Position numbers and translations under genes: made by a program. Positions 28,601-40,600 of a DNA stretch of 64,000 nt are shown here, piece after piece. Each line of letters starts with the position of its first letter. The stretch's first letter is position 1. The notes below the pieces were generated by a model. That model saw nothing but the letters and a program-made list of their open reading frames with translations. It ran no database searches and was not told where the DNA came from. This DNA comes from Owenia fusiformis. Lineage: Eukaryota > Annelida > Polychaeta > Sabellida > Oweniidae. The DNA lies in contig CAIIXF020000008.1 in the NCBI GenBank assembly GCA_903813345.2, positions 26,150,822 to 26,214,821 of the forward strand, written 5' to 3'.

Positions 28601-31600
28601 TAAGTAGCTGAGTAGGTAGCTGAGTAGGTAGCTAAGTAGGTAGTCGAGTAGGTTAGTAGGTAGGTAAGTAGGAATTTTTGACCGGAAGTCGGATTGAAAT
28701 TTGGTTTGCAGATTTGGATTCCTGAGAAAATTCTACCCTTAATTCATAACTCATTTTATTTTGACCTACTTTACGGACACCATATCTCAAAAGTGGGTCA
28801 AAATACTCTCTGACGGCAAAAGGCTAACACTATTAGCACACTCTTTGCTACCTGTATACAAAATTTTGAAGCAAATCCTAAAAGTGTAGTGCCAGAATCG
28901 CAAAAATAAGGAAAAACTATGAATTTGACCTAGATTTTGACCTATGCATTTTGGTGTCCAAATATTGAAACTAGGTAGCTTTTGAGGTCCCCTTCTTTTA
29001 TAGGAATTCATTATCTTAAGCTGTACTCAATCTATATCTCGTATTTTACACTTCAAAAAAATCTTTTTTCCTTGACTTTCTATCAGGATAACATCAGATC
29101 GATTTTTCTCGAAATTTCAAAACGCCATAACTTTCAAACCGGAAGTCAGATCGAAATTTGATTTAAAGATTCGGATTCCTGACAAAATTCTACCCCTAAT
29201 TCATAACTCATACGTTAAATTTGGCGAATTTTTATTTTGACCTACTTTTTGGACACGCCATAACTTTGAAACCGGAAGTCGGATCGGAATTTGGTTTGCA
29301 GATTCGGATTCCCGATAAAATTCTACCCCTAATTCATAACTCATACGTTAAATTTGAAGAATTATTTATTTTGACCTACTTTTGGGACACCATATCTCAA
29401 AAGTGGGTCAAAATACTTCCTGACGGCAAAAGGCTAACACTATTAGCAGACTCTTGGCTACATGTATACACAATTTCGAAGAATATAATTAAAGTGTAGT
29501 GTCAGAATCGCAAAAATAAGGAAAAACTTTGAATTTGACCTAGATTTTGACCTAGACATTTTTGTGTCCAAATTTTTAAGCTAGATGGCTTTTGAGGTCC
29601 CCTTCTTTTAAAAGCTTCCATTATATTTAGCTGAACTCAGTCTATATTTCGTATTTTTCACTTCAAAAAAATCTTTTTTCCCATTGACTTAACATGGGCA
29701 CCAAATTTAGCGATTTTTGAGCTTACAAAACGATATAACTTCCGAACCGGAAGTCGGATCGAAATTTGGTTTTCAGATTCGGAATCCTGAGAAAATTTCC
29801 TACAAGACCAGTAGCGTGGACATTGAATTGGGAGAACTTTTTTTTGGACCTCGTTTTCGGACACTGATATCTCGAAATCGGTTTGAGATATCAAAAAACT
29901 AAATCGACCTGTTTTCCCCTACTTTTTTATGAGGAACACAATGAAAAAAACCCGGATTGAAAATATTGAAGGACGACCGAGAAAATTGAAAAAAGTGACA
30001 AAGTACTGGATTTGACCTAGTTCTTGACCTTTGACCTAGATAAAAATTTGACTTAATTTCTAATCATCCCAGATACATTCCCTAGTTGCTCATGTAAGTA
30101 GCTTAAAGTAAGTTCTTCTAGTTGGTGAGAAATCTTGTAAGGAGGAAGAGGAAGAAAGAAAAATAATAATAACTAGATTGGTAAATTGAACAAAGTTCAA
30201 TTTAAGACTCCAGATTGATTTACTTGAGTAAAGAGCTGAGTAAGTAACTGAGTAGGAAGCTGAGTAAGTAGATGATTAAGTAATTGAGTAAGTAGCTGAG
30301 TAGGTAGCTGAGTAAGTAGCTGAGTAGGTAGCTGAGTAGGTAGCTGAGTAAGCAGCTGAGCAGGTAGCTGAGTAAGTAGCTGAGTAGGTAGCTGAGTAAG
30401 TAGCTGAGTAGGTAGCTAAGTAGGTAGCCGAGTAGGTAAGTAGGTAGGTAAGTAGGAATTTTTGACTGGAAGTCGGATTGAAATTTGGTTTGCAGATTTG
30501 GATTCCTGAGAAAATTCTACCCTTAATTCATAACTCATAAGTTAAATTATGAGAACTTTTTATTTTGACCTACTTTACGAACACCATATCTCAAAAGTGG
30601 GTCAAAATACTGTTTGACGGCAAAAGGCTCTCACTATTAGCACACTCTTTGCTACCTGTATACAAAATGTTGAAGCAAATCCTAAAAGTGTAGTGCCAGA
30701 ATCGAAAAAATAAGGAAAAACTATGAATTTGACCTAGATTTTGACCTAGGCATTTTGGTGTCCAAATATTGAAACTAGGTAGCTTTTGAGGTCCCCTTCT
30801 TTTATCAGAATTCATTATCTTAAGCTGTACTCAATCTATATCTCGTATTTTACACTTCAAAAAAATCTTTTTTCCTTGACTTTCAATCAGGATAACATCA
30901 GATCGATTTTTCTCGAAATTTCAAAACGCCATAACTTTCAAACGGGAAGCCGGATTGGAATTTGGTTTGCAGATTCGGATTCCTGAGAAAATTCTACCCT
31001 TAATTCATAACTCATAAGTTAAATTATGAGAAATTTTTATTTTGACCTACTTTTTGGACACGCCATAACTTCGAAACCGGAAGTCGGATCGAAATTTGGT
31101 TTGCAGATTCGGATTTCTCGGAAAATTCTATTCTTAATTCATAACTCAAACATCAAATTTGGAGAACTTTTTATTTTGACCTACATTTCGGACACCATAT
31201 CTCAAAAGTGGGTCAAAATACTTTCTGACGGCAAAAGGCTAACGCTACTAGCACACTCTTGGCTACATGTATACACAATTTCGAAGAATATAATTAAAGT
31301 GTAGTGTCAGAATCGAAAAATAAGGAAAACCTATGAATTTGACCTAGATTTTGACCTAGGCATTTTGGTGTCCAAATTTTGAAGCTAGATGGCTTTTGAG
31401 GTCCCCTTCTTTTAAAGGCTTTGATTATGTGAAGCTGAACTTAGTCTATATTCCGTATTTTTCACTTCAAAAAAATCTTTTTTCCCATTGACTTAACATG
31501 GGCACCAAATTTAGCGATTTTTGAGTTTTCAAAATGCCATAACTTCCGAACCGGAAGTCGGATCGAAATTTGGTTTGCAGATTCAGATTCCTGAGAAAAT

Positions 31601-34600
31601 TTTACACTTATTTCATAGCTCATATGTTAAATTTGGTTAACTTTTTAGTTTGACCTACTTTCCGGACGCCATATCTCAAAATCAGTAAGAGTAATCAAAA
31701 AACGGATGGCACACTCTCGATTTGTTTTTTTCTAAGCTACATGTTGAAAAAAAGATGAAGGAGTTACCACAAGTAACAACGAAGATAATTGACAGAATGT
31801 TGATTGACCTAAATTTGACCTAGTTCTTGACCTTTGACCTAGATAAAAATTTGACCTAATTTCCCAGAAACTAGGTTGATGGGCTATGTTAGCCATGTAA
31901 GTAGGTTAAAGTAAGTTCTTCTAGTTGCTGAGAAAAAGTGTTCGGAAAGAAAGAAAGAAAGAAAGAATGAATAACTAGATTGGTAAATTGAACAAAGTTC
32001 AATTTAAGACTCCAGATTGATTTACTTGAGTAAAGAGCTGAGTAGGACGCTGAGTATGTAGATGATTAAGTAATTGAGTAAGTAGCTGAGTAGGTAGCTA
32101 AGTAGGTAGCTGAGTAAGTAGCTGAGTAGGTAGCTGAGTAGGTAGCTAAGTAGGTAGCCGAGTAGGTATGTAGGTAAGTAAGTAAGTAGGAATTGTTGAA
32201 AGTATATTTGATGGATCTGCATTGTGGATACTGGCAAATGTGAATTTTAAACAAATGTGAATTTTAAAATGGCATAGAATCTAAACTGGGAGTCGGATTG
32301 AAAGTTTATTTGCAGATTTGGATTCCTTAGAAAATTCTACCCTTAATTCATAACTCATAAATTAAATTTGGAGAACTTTTTATTTTGACCTACTTTTCGG
32401 ACACCATATCTCAAAAGTGGGTCAAAATACTTTCTGACGGCAAAAGGCTAACACTATTAGCACACTCTTTGTTACATGTATACAAAATTTTGAAGCAAAT
32501 TATTAAAGTGTAATGTCAGAATCGCAAAAATAAGGAAAAGCTATGAATTTGACCTAGATTTTGACCTTGGCATTTTGGTGTCCACATTTTGAAACTAGGT
32601 AGCCTTTGAGGTCCCCTTCTTTTATAGACTTTCATTATGTTGAGCTGTACTCAGTCTATACCTGGTATTTTACACTTCAAAATTATATTTTTCCCTATTG
32701 ACATAACATGGGGCCAAATTTAGCAATTTCTGAGCTTTCAAAATGCCATAACTTCCGACCTGGAAGTCGAATCAAAATTTGGTTTGCAGATTCGGATTCC
32801 TGAGAAAATTCTACCCTTATTCTATAGCTCATATGTTAAATTTGGAGAACTTTTTATTTTGACCTACATTTCGGACACCATATCTCAAAAGTGGGTCAAA
32901 ATACTTTCTGACGGCAAAAGGCTAACATTATTAGCACACTCTTTGTTACCTGTATACAAAATTTAGAAGCAAATCATTTAAGTGTAGTGTCAGAATCGTA
33001 AAAATTAGGAAAAACTATCAATTTGACCTAGATTTTGACCTTGGGATTTTGGTGTCCAAATTTTGAAGCTAGGTAGCTTTTGGGTACCCTTCCTTTATAG
33101 GAATTCATTATGTTAAGCTGCACTCTGTCTATATCTCATATTTTACAATTAAAAAAAGTCTTTTTTCCCATTGACTTAACATGGGGCACCAAATTTAGCG
33201 ATTTTTGAGCTTTCAAATCGCCATTACTTCCGAACGGGAGGTCGGATCGAAATTTGGTTTGCAGATTCGGATTCCTGAGAAAATTCTACCCTTATTTCAT
33301 AGCTCATATGCTAAATTTGGAGAACTTTTTTAGTTTGACCTACTTTCCGGACGCCATATCTCAAAATCGCTAAGAGTTATCAAAAAACGGATGGCACACT
33401 CTCGATTTGTTTTTTTCTAAGCTACATGTTGAAAAAAAGATGAAGGAGTTACCACAAGTAACAACGAAGATAATTGACAGAATGTTAATTTTACCTAAAT
33501 TTGACCTAGTTCTTGACCTTTGACCTAGATAAAAATTTGACCTAATTTCCCAGAAACTAGGTTGATGGGCTATGTTAGCCATGTAAGTAGGTTAAAGTAA
33601 GTTCTTCTAGTTGCTGAGAAAAAGTGTTCGGAAAGAAAGAAAGAAAGAATGAATAATAATAATAAGAAAACTGGCAAAAGCAATAGACTCCAGATTTTCA
33701 TCTGGAGTCTAATAATAATAATAATAAGAAAACTGGCAAAAGCAATAGACTCCAGATTTTCATCTGGAGTCTAATAATAAGAAGAAAACTGGCAAAAGCA
33801 ATAGACTCCAGATTTTCATCTGGAGTCTAATAATAATAAGAAAACTGGCAAAAGCAATAGACTCCAGATTTTCAATCTGGAGTCTAATAAGAAAACTGGC
33901 AAAAGCAATAGACTCCAGATTTTCAATCTGGAGTCTAATAATTTCACAATACGACACAAATGGTTTATCTCATCAAATGTGCAAATATGAAGTTTGCAAT
34001 CGATTCAGGTCATACTTAAAATTAAAAGATTGTACATTTTTCATCATTTTTTTCCCTACAAAATGGCAATAGAAAAATGCTCCAAAAACAACTTTTACAC
34101 TTATCAAATATCATACAAGTTTGTAAAACCAAAGATTATACTATTATATTTCATTATGTAGTAACATATTTGGATAAGATGCAGGGATGCGTAGGATGTA
34201 AATGGATTTTGACAGACACAAAAATACTTCCTGGTTTGGAATCTATGCCTCTACACTTCATGATTGAATTATGACCCAAATAAGTGGCCTATACATTAAT
34301 ACAGTGCTGAATATAGGTCAACAAGATACTAGTGTGCATATAAATGTAATAATTAAAGCAGAATACTCATTTTGAAAAATCAGATGAATTATTTTTTCCC
34401 ATGGGGAGATCCCAATGGAGGGTGTATAAGGTCCTTTGCCTATAGAACGCCAAACATGGGTTTACATGAACTGAGATTTGGGAATTGATCCAGTTTAGCA
34501 GTACTTCCTGCAATAATGATGCATATATATTTTTAAATGACCTTGTCTTCCATAACCTGTGCAACTCAGATTCTGAGGACTGGCTATACTCATTTACTCT

Positions 34601-37600
34601 GGAACAGTTACTCCCCCCTGTACATGGTAAATCATTGGTCAGCCTGGCCTAATGTGATCTGCAAGTCACCATTAATGAATGTACATGTAGTTCTAAAAAT
34701 AAGATATTCCACAGTTTGTACTCAGAAATGGTTAAATTAAGAGAGGCACCTCTAAATTGTGAATAACTTATTGTCAAAATGATGAGTGACACTCATTGTA
34801 AATACATTATTGTCATAATTAAGAGACAGTGTAAATACCTTATTGTCACAATTAAGAGAGACACCTCTACAGTGTAAATACCTTATTGTCACAATTAAGA
34901 GAGACACCTCTACAGTGTAAATACCTTATTGACACAATTAAGAGAGACACCTCTACAGGGTAACTTCCTTATTGTCACAATTAAGAGAGACACCTCTACA
35001 GTGTAAATACCTTATTGTCACAATTAAGAGAGACACCTCTACAGTGTAACTTCCTTATTGTCACAATTAAGAGTGACACCTCTACAGGGTAACTTCCTTA
35101 TTGTCACAATTAAGAGTGACACCTCTATAGTGTAAATACCTTATTGTCACAATTAAGAGTGACACCTCTACAGTGTAAATACCGTATTGTCATAATTAAG
35201 AGAGACACCTTTACAGTGTAAATACCTTATTGTCATTATGAAGAGAGACACCACTACAGTATAAATACCTTATTGTCACAATTAAGAGAGACACCTCTAC
35301 AGTTTTAATACCGTATTGTCATAATTAAGAGAGACACCTTTACAGTGTAATTACCTTATTGTCATTATGAAGAGAGACACCACTATAGTATAAATACCTT
35401 ATTGTCACAATTAAGAGAGACACCTCTACAGTACTGTAAATCTTTTTTTACAAAATCCTTCTATTACTTTTTCAGCTATAGCAAAAATCGTAAAATAACA
35501 CACATAAAAATGGCCACCATTTTCAAAAAGGTCGCTCACTAGCCAAGTTGTCATATGAGAGTGTAATATGCTTCTTAGTAGTCACATATAAAATTTCAAC
35601 AAAATCGCACACATGTACATGTACAACATGTAAATGGCGGCCATATTTCAAAATGGCCACCTACTAGCCACTACTTTTCAAGTTATAGCAAAAATCGTAA
35701 ACTAGCGTGTAAAACCCACCATTTTTCAAGATGGCTGCCATGTGTTTCTCTAATATCTACATTTCTAGCTTTATTAATCTCCTACATAGTCTCTCTTGAA
35801 AAAATAAATCTTCAAGATTTGCAAAAATTAGCTACTCCCCCTCTGTTCATTTTCTCCAATCACCAGGCATGAAATAATTACAAAAGTGTTATATAACAGA
35901 TGCCAAACTATGGTCATAGAGTCCATTTCACTGTTTAACTGCGTCAGTAAAAACTAAAAAAATAAGAAATCAAAATATCATTTTGCAATAATATATGGAA
36001 AAATATATTCCTATTGTACATGGATGACATTTGTATATCTTGGATTGGTTCTAGTTTGGCTTGTAAAGTGTGTGGCCTCTTATATTTGGATGCTTCTCTG
36101 CCATGTTATTTTCAATAAGATTAACATGGCTGAAATTCTTCAAATTACAAGACTGCACAGGCCTATTGCACAAAAAAACAAAAAATCTGAAATATACAAA
36201 TGCCATTCATGTACATTATGAATATACTTTTCCATATATTATTGCACAATGGTCTCCCAATTTCTTATTTTTGCCGTTCTACTAACGCAATGAAGCAGTG
36301 AGATTACTATGAATATTTGTTATTGACATTAATGACATTTCCCCTTTCTTATTTGTCTGTGGGAGTATTAATTAGGGGTGGGAGATGTTGAAATAATTCT
36401 GGTTGAGTTTGATTCAGGTTGGAGGAATGATGATTCGGGTTACGACTCCAATTCAGGTTGAGTGAAAATAATTTTTATAATGGTAGAGAAAAATCTAACT
36501 GAGTTAAGTGGAAGCCATAATAATCCTAAATGGGTACTCTTAGAGTCTTTGTTTGGTTCTTCAATGGTATTGACTTTGACATACTAAGCAAGAAATATAA
36601 ACTAAGAATTATGAACTAACTAACAGCTACACTATTGGTGAATGTACTAACATGTTTCAATTTTTTCAAACTTAATAAATCATGTAACAGGGATACTGAG
36701 TTTTATTTTCTTATCGATATTTTACAAATAAATCAGATCAACAATACAGTATTCTTTGGGTCATCATCCACCCCGAATATTAATTTTGATCAACACCAGT
36801 AAATTTGATGACTAATATATCTGGTTGAAATATTTGTTATTCATAATTTCATGTTAATATATGTGAATCTTATAAGAATGTTTATGTCAGATCTGATTAA
36901 ATTAAAAAAATATGTTCTTGAAAATAACATGTCAGTTAAACTAGTGCGGGCATTGACACAGCCAACTACCCAGTGTGGCATGTAATGAACCACTACAGCC
37001 TGTTAAAGGAAGAGGTGCATTAATTGGCAAATACCCCCTTGGTCAAAATGAATCATTCTTAGGTGTAACATGATGAATAAGGATGTCATATGATTCTTTG
37101 GAAAATATTTAAGTGCTTGGGCACACATTGGCTGAGATAGGGGTCATTTAGTTCAGCAAGATTGTGTTGACTTATATGGAGCTGTACACATCAGATCCCA
37201 ATAGAGGCCATTGGTTTCCATTGATTATCACAAAAATAACAAAAATACACAATGACCTGAATCAATTGCAAACTTAATAATTTCACAATATGACAAAAAT
37301 GGTTTACCTCATCAAATGTGCAAATTTGAAGTTTGCAGTCGATTCAGGTCATACTTTAAATTAAAAGATGGTACATTTTTTCATCATTTTTTTCCCTACA
37401 AAATGGCTATAGAAAAATGCTTCAAAAACAACTTTTACACTATATCAAATATCATACAACTTTGTAAAACCAAAGATTATACTATTATATTTCATTAGTT
37501 AGTAACATATTTGGATAAGATGTAAGGATGTGTGGGATGCAAATGGATTTTGATAGACACAAAAATACTTCCTGGTTTGGAATCACTTCACTTCACCTCT

Positions 37601-40600
37601 ACACTTCATGAATTGAATTATGACCCTAATATGTGGCCTATTCATCAATACAGTGTTGAATATGGGTCAACAAGATACTAGTGTGCACTACTTCCTTTAC
37701 TTCATAGACACCAGTTGAACCTAAAAAAATAATAAAGAAATAGAAAGATCATTGTGCAATAATATCTGGAAAAACATATTTATACTGTACTATACATGAA
37801 TGACATTTGTATATCTTGGATTGCTTCTAAATTGGCTTATAAAGTCTGTAGCCTCTTATATTTTGATGCTTTTCTGCCATGTTAATTCTGAAAAATCTGA
37901 AAAAATTAACATGGCTGATAGACCTCAAATTATAAGAGGACAAATGCTTATTGCACTAAAAACTATATAATCTGAAATATACAAATGTCGATTGCGCAAT
38001 GGTCTTTAGATTTCTTATTTTTTAGGTTGAACTGGTGACTATGAAGTAAGGATTAGTATCGATATGGTGAACTGAATTCAACAATGTTTTTCTCTTTAAC
38101 CAATTATTGAAAACATTCTGTAAAAAAACACGGTCCTGTATGTAATTTTGACTGATTGACAACAATTTAATGTGAACATTATTTATATTTATCGTATGAT
38201 CTGTAAAATGAAGCCTTCTGATTGTTCAGTTCTTGTGCTGTACCAAACTGTATTGCTACTGAGGTTGTCTCCGTCGTAATATTGGTACGGAGGGGACATT
38301 CTCAGTAGCAATACAGAGAATCAGACGATAAAAATGTTAGAGAATGATTTGAAGTGCAATACAGGATATATTCTGCTCTCGATATTCTGTATTGGCACTC
38401 GACTCCGTCTCTTTCCAATACAGAATTCCTCAAGCAGAATATATCCTCCATTGCACTTCAAATCATTCAATAACTTATAATATTTTACATAACTGTTTTT
38501 GTTAACATTTTTTGTTTTAGAGCAATTTTTTCTCCTTTTTACCAATTCTTGAGAATGAAATAAAATATCTTTCCAGAACAAAATAGCATATACAACATTT
38601 TGAAATTTTGGTTGATTAAACAAAAAGTATTCAAAAAATTAAAACAAAAACCCAAAATATAGGGTTATACCTTATTGTCACAATGAAGAGAGACACGTCT
38701 ACAGTGAAAATAACTTATTGTCAATCAAGAGAGACACATCTACAGTGTAAATACCTTATTGTAAATATCTTACTCTAGACATATCTAGAGTATAGATACC
38801 TTTTTGTAAAAATTAAGAGACACAACTACATTGTAAATACCTTATTGTCACAATTAGAGAAACACATCTACAGTGTAAATACCTTACTGACACAATTAAG
38901 AGAGACACGTCTACAGTGTGAATACCTTAATGCCACAATTATAGAGACACATATACAGTGTAAATACCTTACTGACACAATTAAGAGAGACACATCTACA
39001 GTGTAAATAACTTATTGTCACGATTAAGAGAGACACAGCTACAGTGTAAATACCTTATTGTAAATATCTTACTTTAGACAAATCTAGAGTATAAATACCT
39101 TATTGTCACAATTAAAAGACACAACTACATTGTAAATACCTTATTGTCACAATTAAGAGAGACACATCTACATTGTAAATACCTTATTGTCACAATTAAG
39201 AGAGACACAGCTACATTGTAAATACCTTATTGTCACAATTAAGAGAGACACATCTACATTGTAAATACCTTATTGTCGCAATTAAGATATTGTCACAATA
39301 TTAAAAGACACAACTACATTGTAAATACCTTATTGTATAATTAAGAGAGACACATCTACATTGTAAATACCTTATTGTCACAATTAAAAGAGACACAGCT
39401 ACATTGTAATTACCTTATTGTCAAAATCAAGAGACACAACTACATTGTAAATACCTTATTGTCACAATTGAGAGAGACACTTTGTATTGGCAGGAGGACA
39501 TCAGTGAGAAACTGTGCATGTTCATGTTGCATCATGTCACTGCAATCACTGCACACATACAGTGGAGGACCCTTATCACTCATCTGTATGGTTAATGCAG
39601 GGTCAAGGCAAGTCTGAAATTAGTAATATTATTCATCATTAAATGTAAATAAATTTTTAAATGTTAATGTATTCCTATTCATATTGTCTAAAATTGCCGC
39701 TAATGTTTTTTATAAAACTTTGGCAATCGATTGTATGTCTATTATTGTTAACTAAAGGAATAAATTTATGTATAAAAAAAAAAATTAAATGTTCATTGAT
39801 CAATTGTAGTTGAGTTGTATCAAGTAAAATTGTCATTACGTATTGTCAAATTAGTCATTACAGGCTAGCTACTTAATGACATATGAAACCTTATATATGC
39901 GCTGAATTCATTACCAACTCTTGGGAGGAGACAGTTCACATTTTGAATAAAAATATAGCTGAACATTTAGCAGAAAACCTAGTTTTTTCACCAAAAGCCC
40001 CATTTCCAGAAATCCAAATATTCTCATGAATTAGATAAAAGAGAATTAAAGCAAATCTCTTGTGAAAGATTTATTTAATTTGAAACATTACATCTATGAA
40101 GTTGCTATACTTTCACTTATTCATACAAGTATCATACCTTCACTGCAGGTACATTGCCAGAGTTTGGACAGATCAATTTCTGACAGCAGATTGGAAGACA
40201 AGCTGCAAAACATGAACATACAGTTATATCCAGTCTACAGTGTACAACTGAAACAATATAGCTTCAGATTTAAAGAACTAAGAATCTATGCTTGATCTAA
40301 GATATATGTATCTGGCAAACAAATGAGAAATTTAGATGTGTGTAGTATTGACATTTCAAAGCTTGGGTAGAATGAATGATGCAATTACATACAAATCAAT
40401 AGGTGAATGTACAGGCACATTTGATAAGTGGAGGCAACTTTAATAATAATTTCATTAACACACATGAAATCTGATTAAATACACCAACTAAAAAAAAACA
40501 AATATTTGATTTAACTGAACTACAGTAAAGGATAAAATATTATATAAACTAATTATTTAAAATGATGTATTTACCCCCACCACTACTATTTACCATATAT

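Larger units (their letters stand above)
14383..34337. repeat. Segmental duplicate copy B (long copy with insertions)
   Basis: Host-like flanks match copy A at 35.4-37.7 kb in the same orientation. The extra length is mostly the insertions at 14,977-20,192, 21,245-22,259 and 22,581-33,938, plus about 380 bp at 20.86-21.24 kb. Identity looks clearly below that of the tandem arrays, so the duplication is older. Confidence 0.8.
13860..39454 (-). other. unc79 intron h-i (25.6 kb), nest of mobile DNA
   Basis: Exon h ends and exon i starts in the same phase, and the protein is continuous across them, so no exon is expected inside. The intron consists of the two duplicated blocks, the exon h arrays, two adjacent TIR elements, a mariner fossil, the 11.4-kb composite array and several MITEs. 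Confidence 0.85.

Noticed and set aside
22957-31304. Recurrent 60-95-codon frames (FGLQIRI..., SYKRRGPQ...)
   Set aside because: They recur with the DNA repeat on both strands, with frameshifts between copies and no protein homology that I recognise.
22668-32254. Minus-strand frames with repeated ATYS or LLSY residues
   Set aside because: Translation of the 12-bp (gagtaggtagct)n minisatellite, present only where the repeat is.
34738-35436. CRISPR-like direct repeats
   Set aside because: Contiguous 43-bp tandem units without unique spacers in a eukaryotic intron. They derive from exon h.
40138-40179. Shorter version of unc79 exon g starting after CTGTCAG
   Set aside because: Would not complete the split codon left by exon f and would lose the conserved PICCQ. 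The acceptor at 40,203 restores both.
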